A stretch of 64,000 nt of DNA from Malurus cyaneus samueli (GCA_009741485.1 CM019215.1:81952111-82016110), one strand, 5' to 3'. Shown: positions 38,301 to 51,250, counted from the stretch's first letter. The notes: generated by a model not told the origin, from the letters alone. Numbers and translations: made by a program.

Positions 38301-40985
38301 CAGAGAGCCCTTCGCTTCCAGTTTTACCTTCCTGTTCATTAGGGCTATAGGGAGTACAGAAAACACTGTTCAAGACTTCTCACTGTTTCTCCACTCCCCT
38401 TAATAGAAGGAACTGTAGAAGCACTGATGCAGCGATGCAGACAACACTCTCTTCTCCCATAGTATGCATGAGAGATTGTGACCAATGGACAAGAAAATAC
38501 AGCTAATTCCGTCAGCTGTAATAACCAGCTTTCTGCAAGGTAAAGAACCAGCCTTGTATCTGCCCCATGTCAATGCTGTTAGGTTTCTCATTAGTCTTTC
38601 AGATGCAAGGCAGTGGTTTCTAGGTGAGCAATCTCAGGTGTTTTCCTTTCATGCAGACTCTGCTGGAAAAAGACAGCTTTAACTTCCTTAAATTCAGTAA
38701 GAAGCTTTAAAAATTCCTGCCTCATGGCACTGTTTTAAAATCCAGCATTAATTCTCAGTAAACAGTTGTGATTTTTGAGTAGGTACTCAAACATACTAAG
38801 AGGGTGAAGTCAATGTGATGGTTTCAACAGATGAAAAAACAAAATCCCCATACATGTCCTATTCCATGGGTTATATTCTTTTTAAAGTTTTTCTTAGGAG
38901 TACTTAAGAATGCTTGCAAGAGCAGTTGGATAATGAGAACATAGGATAGATTTCAGATAGTTAGATCTCACTGAAGTAACACATGTTTATTTAGGCTTAA
39001 GGTTTTTCAGTGAACTTTATTCTTTATGGTGTAGGTAGTAATTTTGTTCTGTATGTACAAATTGCAGTCAGATTTTCTATTTGAAAGATTTTACTTTTAT
39101 GTGTAAGTAGTGGTATTTAGAGTGATGTTGGGGGTGGATATTATTTTAGTAAGATTCTTTCAAATCTTTTTCAATTAAAGCAGTGTCTGCAGCACAAAAA
39201 AATTGAATAGGTTTGACTATTCAAAACTGACTTTTCAGAACTTTAAATAGGCAAAAATATAAGTACCCAAAAATAATAAAATCTAACATGCAAATTCTAG
39301 AGGGAAAGAAGCTCTCAGCTGAAGAAAGTTTAGTTCTTCATGAAATTTAATTTATAAAGTTTCTTTAATGCAGGTCTTCAGTTTACATTATTTTGTGTTG
39401 TGTGACACTTATTTAAAAACAACCCCCTGTTACTCTTAAAAGTATTAAGAAATGGAAATGTTCAAATTACCCAAATTTGTTTTTCACTCTCCTCTCCTTT
39501 CAGAACTTTTTAAGTGATAGGTAGGATATTTCCATGTTGTTTCCTCTGTAATAAAAATTCCCTGATCTGTATCACAATTGAGTTGAATATTGCCAAAATA
39601 TCATCCATAATCACAGAATGTTAAAATACAGTTTAGGTTGTGTCCTGATCATATTTGGGAATGGAAAATAGCTCACTGAGTAGAATTCTTGTAAAATGAA
39701 AAAAAGCTTGTCAGGAGTTAAGTAGCTTAGTCACTGCTCTAAAGTGGAGTATTGTTCTATGTTTCATATAAACACAGCTCTTGCTGTTCAGGAAAATACA
39801 GATTGAGCAGTGAGGATGTTGTCAGTGGTGTTTCCACAAGTCCACAAGAGCATCGTGATTAGGTCACTTCGAATGTCTGCAAGAAGAAATTGGCAGCTCC
39901 CTGCAAAGTCATTCCAAAAAACCACAGGTTGTTTTCCAAGTTTCGTATAACCTCTGCTACTAACATTAGATGTGTTTCCCACTGTAACCTGCTTATTTGT
40001 CACCATTTAATAATTCACAAAAAGTCTTTCTGCTGAAAATGGCTCCAAAGTACACAGTAGGTGTGCGAGGTAATCTCCAGATTACTTGCCTATGTTTTTT
40101 GCAGACATTTAGGTTTGTCTTATTCTTTTTTCCTGACCTCCCAGTGTGATGTTTCTGTCTCTAAGGTATTAAATCACCTAGAAGCTGTTTGGTTTCCAAA
40201 TTCAGTTAGAGTAAAAGCTCACATTAACAAGGTCAAGGGAAGGGACTTCCAGAAAATGTTTTAGAAACATTTGTTTCTTCTGGGAATGAATACCATGAGC
40301 TTTATAGGTGTATTTAGAAAGGAGGAGGTCTTCACTATGAACATCCTTATATTTCCTCTCAGTGTTTTTCAGCGTTTTCTTCATAATTTGTTCCTTAAGG
40401 GATTTTAATTGCTCCATAAAGAAAATTCAGCTTCAGAGATTACTTCTGTATGGAAAAAAAAATCAGAAAGCCTTTACAAAAGTCAGATAGTTCTCTGTCA
40501 ACGCAAAATATATCTGCAGTCACCTTTACCAATGTATGTTTCTCAATGCTTATTCAAAGTTGTGCACAAAACTGTGTGCATGCTTATCTGGAAATTTTAA
40601 TCTTTAACTTCATGGCATTTTTTCATACGAGCTTTGTTCCATAGATGTCTGTGGAGCTCCAGTTCAGTAGAAGCCATTGGAACCATAATTGTTCTTTAAT
40701 TCTGGTTACAGGTGACCTGCATATGTTAATTGTAACCTTTGCAGAGCTTTTCATTTTATGTGCTGGTTCTCCTCTGATTTTTCCTAGCAGGAAAATAATT
40801 CTAACTTTTGTAGACTTTCATTTTCCTCAGGTCACTTAATAGGACATCACAACTCTAAAGTATCTTTTCTAAGTGTTTTGATGTTATGTGACTAGATTTA
40901 TCTTCTTAGTTTCTTTTGGTGTTAATGAATGTATGCCCAAAGCGATTTTACTTTGTTTGGTTTTCCCCTACCCACTACTTTTTAG
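32396..40985 (+). other. RELCH: RELCH intron 10
   Basis: At 8,590 bases this is the largest intron fully inside the window. It is mainly AT-rich and unique. A 13-bp inverted repeat (36961-37024) is visible. The part from about 37500 to 38700 is less AT-rich than its flanks and resembles no repeat that I recognise. A very weak CR1-tail-like stretch lies near 33848-33895. Confidence 0.85.
36961..37024. repeat. Inverted repeat, 13-bp perfect arms, 38-base loop
   Basis: ACATTCCAACAAG at 36961-36973 is exactly complementary to CTTGTTGGAATGT at 37012-37024. The fold could be a stem-loop in the RELCH intron. The arms are too short and the loop too long for a standard microRNA precursor. Confidence 0.8.
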
Positions 40986-41098
40986 GAACTGATCCCACTC
41001 ATACTGTGTACAGCCTGCCTTCATCCTGAACCCAAAGAGAGAGATCAGCTTCTACACATACTGTTCAATTTGATCAAACGGCCAGATGATGAGCAAAG
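40986..41098 (+). CDS. RELCH: RELCH exon 11
   Basis: The acceptor is CTACTTTTTAG and the donor CAAAG|GTGTGT. The 113 nt run from phase 0 to phase 2. The product begins ELIPLILCTACLHPEPKERD and ends FNLIKRPDDEQ, a HEAT-type helical pair, identical or nearly so to human RELCH. Confidence 0.97.
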
Positions 41099-44000
41099 GT
41101 GTGTTTGCGCTTGTGTGGTACGGGATAAGCAGGAACTTTCTTCTCTGTCAAAGCAGCAGAACTAATAAAAGTTGGATATTATTGGGTGATATTAAACAAG
41201 ATTCATTTCTGCTGATACTTTGCTTATATAGTGTTGACAAATTTATGCCAACTTCAGGACTTTCCATTTACATGACCTGTACTTCCTGATTACTGAAATG
41301 TGAGAATGTGCTTTTAAGCTGCAGAGTAATGTTTCAGTTCCTTTTTTTTAAAGATGAACTGAAACTGTTTTGTCAAAATGGTCTTTAGCATCATAATGCT
41401 TAGCACTGGTTGATGTAAAAATCAAAACAACTTTTTTTTTAAACCTGAGTGTGTCTTGGTGACCTACATGCTTGTTAAGATAACCATGACATTTGGTTGT
41501 GGAAAATAGTGCTCTTTCTACTTATAGCTCATTACTATGGTTGCAATAAAAAATGCAGAAAAATGTGGCAGTGATTTATGTCTGACAATTGTTAAGTTTG
41601 TTTCATGTTGGTTAAGACTCTGGAAAAAATTACACCTTTTGTTCTGTAAATTTAATTCTTCCCTATTGCTCAGGAAATCTTTGTACTGATCTTGAGAATC
41701 TCCTTAAGGTTGAAAGACAGTACCCAAGCTGGTATGTTTCCTTTTCTTAACTGTGGAAAGATTTTTCATGTTTGATTTGTAGCTCTTCCATTATTTTCAT
41801 TAGACATGTTTTGTAAAGCATCTATATCTATTGCTCTAGGCTGTCTTCAGACAAAATAGGCTTTATAAAATAAGTGGAAAGCATTTCTTTGGGACATTCT
41901 CCAAAATTGAAGTGTGCTGGCATCCTTCTAAACAGTTCCCATGGTAAAGTTCAGAGATCAGCAATACCTGAAAGCCATTGCTTTGGAGAAAAAAAAGGCT
42001 TAAATAAACAAAAGCAACTTGTAATGTAGTGGCACTGCGAAGATAGAAGTTACAGAAAGATGCAGTCCTGGTTCTACATTAGATCTGTTTTTGAAATGGT
42101 TTAAATTTCCCATGTGGATTGTGAAGCTAAATTAATTTGTGGTTGAAGGGGAAGGAAATTATATCTCTCCTGGATTCTCTTGTGGTGAATTTGTTGCAGG
42201 GTTGGTGGCCTATCAAGCAGACTTTTCATATCCCCCTTTGGGTGCATTAGGTGTATCTTTTCCAGCAGTTAAGAAAGAAGAAAATCAAATCTTTTTTCCC
42301 TTGAATTTCTTCTTTCTTTGTAGTGAATTAAGGATTTATGTCTAAAAATACCTTGTTTTCATTGGAAATTTCGGAAGAATAGTCTGCCATAAACTCCAGG
42401 ACAGAACATGCATATTCATGAAATAAATTTTCAGACATAGAAATAATAAAGGTGCCATAACCTGATGGAAAACCAGTGAAGATTCCATCAAATAAAAGGA
42501 ATTCTGAATACTAATTAAATAGAAGATACTTATTCAGAATTTCAGGGAAGGTTATATGGATTTGTGTAGCAGTGTATGTTTTGTTTTTATCTAAATACAT
42601 TTAAATAATATTTTAGCAGTCTTGTGCAATATGAAGTGATCAAAGACATTCAGGTTTAGTCACCAGAATGATGATGTTAATTACGTCTTGTTATTTGTTT
42701 ACCTTCTGCTATACTGTACAGACCCACATTGATGTAACTGCTTATCAGTTGACATTTTTAATTTGCTAAATGCAAGAGACTGAAATGTGACCTTGCATTT
42801 CTAAGAATTTACCAATTTAAATAAGTGTTTTGTTTTACAAGGTCAAATACCAGAAGTATGTTAACAATTATGCAGAAAGCCTGGGTTATGCTTCTTGCCC
42901 ATGGGAGATGCTTTTTGGTGCTTGGCATATTGCTGTAGTCTTGTATACTAACAATTTATTTAGCAAGGCCACTTGTATCCTCAATTTACTCATTTATGCC
43001 CCATTCAGATTTTAAAAATGCCTATCAAATTCTCTCCTGCAAAGGAATAAAAATGTGTTCTTATAACCTTCTCTTTGTACTATTACATTAGTTTTGCAGG
43101 CTAGGAGCCATGAAAAAGTGAAATTTATGTTTGTCTCTAACAGGACAAGATTAAAACCTTGCTTCGGTCACCTCTTACTGAGATCCTTACAACCTGCCTT
43201 TCCCTGAAAAGCCTACTGTTGTCAAATACTTTTTATATAGTTGCAGTAAAATATTTAAAATCTTATTTTTTAGTATTTTTTTAATATTATCAAATACTCA
43301 TCTCTGTAGCAGGGCAAAAGGAAATCTGACTTAATTTGAGATTTCATGGAACTTCTTTTAAACTGTTTGATTTAAGAAAAAATATTTTGTTTTATCCTAT
43401 TTCTAATGCAGAAAATTTCAAGTGATTACTGGTTACTGCTATTTTCTCTTATCTTAAAAATGTGTATTCTGTTGCCCAGTTCTGTGATTAGGTGCAGTGT
43501 TTAGAACCAAATTGTATATTTTTGTTGTATAACAAGTGCCTATGTTGTTGGCAGTAGAACTCAGGATTACCACAGGCTTTTGTCTCCATATTGCTATCAG
43601 CTGTTGTTTTCTTGAGTCTTATCATTTTTAGTTTTCTCTCTACCTCTTACCTTGATCAAAGGCCAAGTTCTCTGTTTGTGGTAGAAAGGTAAAAAACCCA
43701 AACACACACAAAACAAAAGAACTTGCTCTGACTGTTGGCCTAAGGAGTGCCGGGATAAAAAAATAAAACTTTTTGATAGGATCTTTCTCCTAAAAGGATT
43801 TTTAAAGGGAATGAGCTTTTTTTATGGAGTATGTTCTCTAAGGGATTATGAAATAACCATCAGAATATCTGCCTTTCAACCTTAAGGGGATGCTATTGGT
43901 ATAATAAATATTTAGGAATCTAGCCATAAGACTAAAATGGTAAATAAATTCTGGCTCACATTCCATTATTCAGTAATAATAATAAGCTCTGAGTAGTATC

Positions 44001-44994
44001 CTGATCTTACTGAGAAGGTGATAAAGTCAGTCTCATGTCCACACATTATCATTTGAAACTGTTTAAGAGTTCATATAGGCACTAAAAGTAAATACAATTG
44101 GTGAATTGCATGCAAAGTTGGTATTATTCCAATCCTATCAGTAGGAGAAACAGAAGTAAAAGCATCTTAGCAAGATATTCTCGTTAAATAAAATATCAAA
44201 AATGGCAGTTAAGTACAATCTTACTGGAATTTTAAATATACCTCTGTGCCTGTGAAATTGATGGAACAATGGCAATTTCTTGCGAACTTTGAGGAAAGAT
44301 TAAAATGTAAGAATGTGAATACAGATTGTCGTAGATACTACTGATTGATTAAGTTCTTTCATTTTGCAGTGGGCTTTAAAAGATTTATCACATGAGTGAA
44401 GTCCAGTATTTTGTGGAGGTGATAGTAACTTGCATGTTAGAATGTTGCAAAACCATCTCATAAAGAATTAAGTTACTTGCTTCAAACAAAGCTTCTTTAA
44501 ATCTCACAAATACATCTAACTAAAATCAATGTACTTCAGTAAAATACTGGTAGTATGATAGTATTAGGTAGTTTAGATACTTTTATTGCATGTTAGTATT
44601 CTGTACTAAAAAATAAACGAGATATTTAGTCAGAGTCCCGATCTCAGACATTAGAAAATCAGAAATATCCCTATCAGAGATTCTCAGGCTCTGCTTTATG
44701 GGGTTTAAGATCTGCAAGATTTTGGAAAAGACATATTAAATATAAAACAAGGTAAAATCGTGGAATAGTTTGGAAGGGACATTTCAAGGACATCTAAGCA
44801 AATCCCTTCCTGCAATAAGCAGGGACAGTAGTGGCTTTCAGTTTAATATTTAGTCTTTAAGTGTATGATGTGAAACCTTTACTGGTGACAACTACTTTTT
44901 GTCTCTCACCATCTACTTTTCCCAACTTAAAGAATGTATGTTATATTTTATAGAATTTTATAAACAGATTAAAGCTTTAAATTTATATTTTCAG
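41099..44994 (+). other. RELCH: RELCH intron 11
   Basis: This intron is 3,896 bases long, AT-rich and without recognised coding sequence. A short degraded CR1 end lies at 44755-44827, close to the acceptor of exon 12. Confidence 0.87.
44755..44827 (-). mobile_element. CR1 LINE 3' end, short degraded piece
   Basis: The + strand order TGGAATAGTTTGGAAGGGAC, CATCTAAGCAAATCCC and AAGCAGGGACA parallels the reverse complement of the CR1 tail (AGAATGGTTTGGGTTGGAAGGGACC, with CATCTAGTTCCAACCCCCTGC and GGGCAGGGACA after it). Only about 70 bases survive. Confidence 0.75.
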
Positions 44995-45085
44995 ACAGAT
45001 GATCCTGACTGGGTGTGTGGCATTTGCCCGACATGTTGGACCAACACGTGTAGAAGCTGAACTTTTACCGCAGTGCTGGGAGCAG
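44995..45085 (+). CDS. RELCH: RELCH exon 12
   Basis: The acceptor is ATATTTTCAG and the donor CAG|GTAACT. The 91 nt run from phase 2 to phase 0. The product begins QMILTGCVAFARHVGPTRVE and ends AELLPQCWEQ, a HEAT repeat with the usual hydrophobic spacing, the same as human from memory. Confidence 0.97.
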
Positions 45086-46925
45086 GTAACTATCTTTTGC
45101 TTTACATTGGAAAAATCAGTTAAAATTTTATAACTTTGAATTTTATTTGAGGAGGAGGTTTTGGTTTTGTTTTTAATTGAATGGCTGTTCAAAGTATTTG
45201 AATGTTCTTTGTTCTCATCATATATGTCTTTCTGTAACATTAAAAACACTTCAGAAGCAGAATGCTTATTAAAGGCTTTCTGGACATTCTATTTACCTGC
45301 TGCTGAATAAGCTTGTTAATAGGTACACACATGTTCATCTTCAGTGTTGTGTAACCTATAACTAAGTAGGTACCTCTATAATTTGTACTGTACCTTCCAG
45401 CCTGTTGGAAATCCATTTTCATTCAAAGATTTTATTTGCTGGGGTTTTTTTTTAAATATTGCATTAAGTCCTTGGAGCAGTGTCCAAACTTTACCTAGCT
45501 TAAATTCTTAAACAGAAAATCAAAGACCAAAGTAGTCATTAAGTAAGTCCCCTGTAAATGGGCACCTGTGAGATTAGCCTGAAATTTACATGTCACTTCT
45601 AGAATCACAGTGATCTTTTTCTGATACTGTAAATTAATAGAAATAACTGGACAACCAAACTGAAATGTTTTTATTGTTTCATCTGAGGCATAGAAGCAGA
45701 ATAACAGGAATTCAGGTGAAAATGTGTTATATTTTCCTACAGTGAAGGAAAGGGAGTTCATCATTGCCTAAAAAGAAAATGAATAACTAAGGCATTATGG
45801 AGTGGGAATGCCTGCTTTGATGGCAGAGTCTTTCTGGTCTGGTAGTTTTCTACTATTTCTTGCATAACACAGCAATCTGTGCTCCACAGTGCAGTCTAAG
45901 TTTTAATGGCCTTAATGCTTTCTGACAGTAGAAGTATGTATTTTATGCAGCATTTGTGTTTGTTGTGAATGGCTGATGTATCTGTTGATTAAGGGAAGGT
46001 CTCATGAAAGTAATAGTTTGAAAGGAGCCATATAAAGAATTCTGTATTTTTGCCTAATTTTGTAAGTAACATTTTGTTTTCTGAAGTGCTCATGAAATTT
46101 AAACTGTGCTTGAGAAAAACTGTCTCACCTCAGTAAGAACACGTTTTTCTCATCTGCTTGCTAATTACTGATGCAAAAGAGAAATGAGTCCAACTGTAAC
46201 AGTGCAGCATATCAGGCTGCCAAGTCATAGTGCACTTACTTAATACGGTTTGTCAGACTTTGTTTGCAGTGCTGGAACCAGGTCATTGATTTCTCCAGAA
46301 AAATACCAGCTGAATCTTACTGTCACAAGTCTTGAGTTCATGGAAGGAACTCAGTATATACATCATTTTCTACCTTTTTGCAGCAGATACATAAATCATG
46401 GAAAGTGTTCATGCTGTTGGTCTCCAACCAAAATCTATTTACAGATGCAAAGGACTGGGCCCTCAGAAAATTCATCATTTTCTTCCAGTTTTCAGGACAG
46501 TCTTTGTAAACTTTCTGCCTACTCTTTTGCAGGTAGAATTTGGCTACTGACGCAGTTGAAGGCTCTGTGAATGCTAAAAGTTCACTTAGAACTAGTGACC
46601 CGTTATTGACTTCCAAAGTTGCAATACTGCTTATTAAAGACAAAAGAGAAAGATATTGCAATAAACATTTTAGTTTCCAAGGGCTAATGATCTTCTTCCC
46701 TAAATACAAACCTGACAGAAATTTGATTCTTTTTTTTCCTCCAGGGTGTCAGAATGTCTTTGCTATGTCAGGGGTGATATTTATATTGCCATGCCAGGCC
46801 ACCTGAACCAGCTGTAACTAGTCATTGCTGTTTCCCTAGGTAGGCAGAGCTCCAGAAGGTGAAGTGTGTCTCTGTTACCAGTTGGGAATTGGCATTTGAA
46901 AAGAAGGCCTATAAATCCAAGATTT

Positions 46926-47100
46926 TATAGAATCATAAAAGGGTTAGGGTTGGAGGGGACCTTAAAAGTTCTTGCTCCAAGCCCCATCCAACCTGGCCTT
47001 GACTACTTCCAGGTATGGGGCATCCACATTGCCCCTCTGAGCAACTTGTTTCAGTGCCTCACCACTATCACAAATTTCTAGGTTTAAAGTAGCCTTTCAC
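46926..47100 (-). mobile_element. CR1 LINE 3' end
   Basis: The + strand reads ATAGAATCATAAAAGGGTTA, GGTTGGAGGGGACCTTAAAA, CCCCATCCAACCTGGCCTTG and GTTTCAGTGCCTCACCAC in CR1-complement order. The element points left. It may be the tail of the same insertion as the reverse-transcriptase piece 320 bases to the right, since both share orientation, but the sequence between is not recognisable. Confidence 0.85.
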
Positions 47101-47420
47101 TTGTCCATAATGTTTTTCATCTATGAAATATCCATACTTCCAAAAATTATTACAGGTGCTCTACTGATGAATGAATGCAAAATAACAACAGACACACTCA
47201 AAGAACATTCTCCCATGCTTGAGACTTCAGTTTAGTCGTAAAGCTTACAATTTGTTCATTTAAGTCTCTTTGAAATAATCTTTTCTACAGTTCATTCTTG
47301 AGAGAATTCTTGATAATTTCGTACCAGAACAGCAAGAGAATTGAAGACATCAATATTACGTCAGTGGTCAGGCACCATTGAGTGTGCTGAGCCAGTCATG
47401 TCAGAAAGCTGTCAGGCTGG

Positions 47421-47860
47421 TCATGTGCAGCTTTTCCTATATATATATATATGCTGGCTATTTCCTGCCACCTTCTTGTGCTTCAGATGTTTGGAAATGC
47501 CTTGTAAGTTTGATTGCCCCAACACCTTCCCAGCAGGTGATGTGAGGCAGGCTGGTCTGTGTTTCACTGGGTCCTCTGTCTTGCCCTTCCTGAGGATAGC
47601 AGTGACATCTGCTTTCTTCCAGTCCTCGGGAACTTCCCCCACTGCCACAACATTTTGGTAATTGTCAAGAGTGTTCTTGAAAATGCATCAGCCGGATCCT
47701 TGAGCACTCATGGGTACATCCCCATCAGGGTCCACAGACTAGTGTATGTCCGATTTCTTCAAATGTTTCCTGGCCTGCTAGTTTTCTACCGAAGTTCCTC
47801 CTTGTGCCAGAATTTGGCTTGGATTTTAGGGACTTCAGACTACTGAAGACAAGTCTTTAA
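47421..47860 (-). pseudogene. CR1 LINE reverse-transcriptase fragment (decayed)
   Basis: On the minus strand a 75-codon frame ending at 47421 starts GEVPEDWKKADVTAILRKGK after three residues and continues RPACLTSPAGKV. This matches the CR1/LINE reverse-transcriptase block (VPEDWKKANVTPIFKKGKK, then RPVSLTS.PGKV). Upstream on the same strand, to about 47860, a stop-interrupted relative of the preceding CR1 segment (GPDG, P.SAQ) can be followed. A (TA)n tract at 47438-47453 sits inside the RT region before KSCT. The copy is inactive. Confidence 0.85.
47438..47453. repeat. (TA)n microsatellite
   Basis: About eight TA units lie within the decayed CR1 reverse-transcriptase region. The tract adds Tyr-Ile repeats to the relict frame. 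Confidence 0.9.
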
Positions 47861-48801
47861 AGACAGAAACAAAGAAGACAGTGAGTACTTTGGACTTTTT
47901 CATAGTGTGTTGGCTGCCTCACCAAGGCTCTACATGGCATAGAAGAGAAAAAGAAATACTTGCACCACATGCTGCAGATCCTGTTTTATCTGACAGCATA
48001 AAAAAATTCATATTTCACTGTCAGCACTTTGCCACAGAATTTTTTATTCACAAAGTATATTGAAGCATATTGCTTATTTCATTGTACAGCCATTGCACAG
48101 GCCACTAGATCTGATTTCACCAGAATGCAAACTTAATTATGAAATGTCAATATTAAATTTTTGAGGCAGAATTTTCAAGCAACTTTTGAGTAGAAAGGGG
48201 AAACAGCACAGGATCAAGAGGTTCTTGGTAATATGAATAGTTTTCAGCCACATTTTAGAGGCGTGATGTGTTGATGCTGGACTTGAGAGCAGAACTTTAA
48301 CAGCATGCAAATACATTTTGGTTTAGTGTGGGTGTCTTCTTTTGGCTCTGATTGCCTAGCCAAGATCTGGGCACCTATGGTATCCTGGTTGGCTCAGAGC
48401 ACTAGAGGGCACTTGTGTAGCTCTTGGAGGAACAGTGCTCCTGAAAGGCTTCATAAGACAAAATATTTTGTATCATGCTAATTCAGGAGTTATGCGGGTC
48501 TTTAGAGAACGGGACCCCGTACACTGCTTTCCACCTTCTTTTTACTGCATACACATACGTGCTTCTTATATACATATGTGCTTCTCTGAATCTTCCCTTA
48601 CCCTAAGCTCTGTCTTATAGGACAACTGCCTCACATTTGTGCCTCAGTGCAAGAATTTGAGGCTGCTAGTACCCAGGTGCAACTTCTGTGAGCTCAGTCA
48701 ATGTTTATTAAAGTGGTAGAGAATCTGTTACATTTTATTCTAACCACATTTAGAACACTGGTTACTGCAAAGCAAATAGTCTGTCTGTTTCTCTTTTCCA
48801 G

Positions 48802-48873
48802 ATCAACCACAAATACCCGGAGCGACGGCTACTGGTAGCAGAATCCTGTGGAGCTCTAGCACCTTACCTTCCA
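48802..48873 (+). CDS. RELCH: RELCH exon 13
   Basis: The acceptor is CTCTTTTCCAG and the donor CCA|GTGAGT. The 72 nt (24 codons) are phase 0 to phase 0. INHKYPERRLLVAESCGALA and PYLP contain the HEAT-like RLLVAESCGALAPYL helix, identical to human from memory. Confidence 0.97.
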
Positions 48874-49642
48874 GTGAGTATTAATTGACTCCAAATACCT
48901 GCTAGTGAAAGCAAGGTAAAAACCTGATGTGCAATGTAAGCATTTTAAATATTCCGAAGTGTGTGTATTGTGCATAGACAGTAGCATTGTCTTCTACTTT
49001 ATATCACACATGAGATCTACTAAGTCACTTTAAGAAGGAGATAGCTTATTATGAAGAAATAAAGGTAAATCTAGCTATAAAATGTTTCTAAAAACAATAT
49101 GGATAATCATTTCCGTAGAAATAAAGAAAAGAAAATTGGGACCAATTAAGGAAACAATCTGTGAAAAAAGAATTGGCACTCAACTGTAGACCTCTTCAGG
49201 CACTGTGGAATGCTACATCAAGAGTGCTGCCAGTTAGAGGCAGCAGCGAAATTATGTCCGTGGTAAACTAGAATTTGAAGCTTCAAAGAAAGAGCGAGGG
49301 GGCTAAATTTAGATCCCACTTAATGCAGTGATTATTTAGTTTTAAGTCTAGGCCTATAGTAGTTTGTTGCTATTGCTTATTTTTGATTCCGTGTGAATAA
49401 AAGGACCTTAGTTCAGTGCTTAGTAGGACAAAAGGCTCTCTAATGAAGCCACTGATGTTTTGTATTTATTAATCATTTGTTGTGAAAACTGAACATGTAA
49501 TATCCATAAAGCAATTTATTGTTGGAGGAAGGGATTTAGTTTGTGAACACTAATAAAAGTGCAAACTATTTATAATAGTTGATACAAACCCACATTTTTT
49601 GTTTCATTCGATTTAACACATATGTTTCTCTTTTACAAACAG
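48874..49642 (+). other. RELCH: RELCH intron 13
   Basis: This intron is 769 bases of AT-rich sequence with no recognised feature other than splice signals. Confidence 0.9.
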
Positions 49643-49783
49643 AAAGAAATTCGTAGTTCATTAGTACTCTCCATGCTGCAACAAATGCTAATGGAAGATA
49701 AGGCAGATCTGGTACGAGAAGCTGTGATCAAAAGCCTTGGCATCATTATGGGCTATATTGATGATCCAGATAAATATCAACAG
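49643..49783 (+). CDS. RELCH: RELCH exon 14 (HEAT repeat)
   Basis: The acceptor is TTACAAACAG and the donor CAG|GTACTA, which is weaker than most here. The 141 nt (47 codons) are phase 0 to phase 0. It encodes a textbook HEAT unit: LVLSMLQQMLMEDKADLVRE, then AVIKSLGIIMGYIDDPDKY, with the expected Asp-x-x-Val-Arg in the turn and second helix. Confidence 0.97.
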
Positions 49784-50273
49784 GTACTATTTGATTTGGG
49801 TTCTGTATGTATAAAATATTTTCTGTAGATACTTCATTAATAGGGGTCGTATAATAATAGGGGGTATAAATTCCTGCATTTTTATTATGTCTTTCCAGAT
49901 ACTTTTGAAAATTATATTTATTTATATGAATATTGATTTTACTATATCACCAAGACAAAAAAGAAAAACTGCAAGTAGCATTAGAATTTCAGGTGTAAGC
50001 CTTACACAGAAGCTGTTCTAATAGTTCATAATTACCTTTAAGAACGTACCACTTTACTGCCCATGTGATACTATTAGCCAGTTTGATATCATGACCTGCT
50101 AACACAGATTCATTTGCTACAACAAAGCCTACCTGTAGTTCAACTTAATGCTGCCCAATGTTTCACATAACTGAAAACAAAGAACTTTTCCCTTTGAGTT
50201 TTTGAAGGCAGAGTGATAAAATGAGTATATCAGTTTCTGGGAAATAATTGCATTCTTTATTGTCTTTTTCCAG
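49784..50273 (+). other. RELCH: RELCH intron 14
   Basis: This intron is 490 bases of AT-rich sequence. Nothing beyond splice signals was seen. Confidence 0.9.
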
Positions 50274-50438
50274 GGTTTTGAACTGCTGCTTTCAGCTTTG
50301 GGAGATCCTTCAGAACGTGTGGTTAGTGCAACACATCAGGTGTTTTTACCTGCTTACGCTGCCTGGACAACAGAACTGGGAAATTTACAGTTCCATCTAA
50401 TACCTACACTGCTTAATAAAATTGAAAAATTGCTCAGG
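50274..50438 (+). CDS. RELCH: RELCH exon 15 (HEAT repeat)
   Basis: The acceptor is CTTTTTCCAG and the donor AGG|GTATGT. The 165 nt (55 codons) are phase 0 to phase 0. GFELLLSALGDPSERVVSAT is another HEAT unit with the Asp-Pro-x-x-x-x-Val turn. HQVFLPAYAAWTTELGNLQ follows, then a helix ending NKIEKLLR. Only a few changes from human are apparent. Confidence 0.97.
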
Positions 50439-51102
50439 GTATGTGCTCAGCTGTTTCTATATTGTAGAATTTCTTTGTATTCTTTGCTTGTACTTTGGAA
50501 GAAAGAAAAAACACCACAACCCCCCAAACTAAACATGTTCTTCTTTAATACTGTTTTGTTTTATAGCCTAATAGCATTTGACCCATGTTTGGATTGTGCA
50601 GATTTTAGTAAAGGGCAGTTTTTATTAGATAAGCAAGGAAACTAGACTTGAATGATTAAATTGGGTTCATTTCCCATTATGATCCATTTTGCACATTTCA
50701 GCTGGTAGATATCTCAAAAGTTCTGGACATATTGGTCATCTTATAACTATCCAAGACACTGAAACGAGATGCTTGCTCTCAGAGTACAGGTGACTAGTTT
50801 ATTCAGTTTAGATGCCTTGGTCTCTGAGACAAAGCATTCACATTAACAAAATGTGCTGAAAAGTGTTCTTTCAAAATATCAGCCTGTTCATCAGCATGGA
50901 CTTCTAATGCCAAAGGCTGTATTACTTGAATCTCTTTAGTAAAGGTGACTTAAGAGTGATAAATATGCTTGTGGTAGGCTAAATTGCTTTGTTATTAGTC
51001 TGTTTGTCTAGAAGCTCTTCACAGATGTGTTGATGCCTTGCCAGAGAATACATGAAATCATCCAAACTGAAAACTTTTAAATAAATGTCCTGTTTGTTTC
51101 AG
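50439..51102 (+). other. RELCH: RELCH intron 15
   Basis: This intron is 664 bases of AT-rich sequence. No recognised feature apart from splice sites. Confidence 0.9.
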
Positions 51103-51250
51103 GAAGGAGAACATGGCTTGGATGAACATAAGCTCCACATGTATCTGTCTGCCCTGCAGTCATTGATTCCTTCACTTTTTGCACTGGTGCTACAGAATGC
51201 ACCTTTTACAAGCAAGGCTAAACTTCAGGGAGAAGTACCACAAATAGAAG
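51103..51250 (+). CDS. RELCH: RELCH exon 16
   Basis: The acceptor is TTTGTTTCAG and the donor GAAG|GTAAAT. The 148 nt run from phase 0 to phase 1. EGEHGLDEHKLHMYLSALQS, LIPSLFALVLQNAPF and then KAKLQGEVPQIE give helical repeats followed by a loop, nearly identical to human. Confidence 0.97.

Larger units (their letters stand above)
45086..48801 (+). other. RELCH: RELCH intron 12
   Basis: This intron is 3,716 bases long. It carries two minus-strand CR1 pieces (46926-47100 and 47421-47860) and a TA microsatellite inside the second. The remainder is unassigned. Confidence 0.87.
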
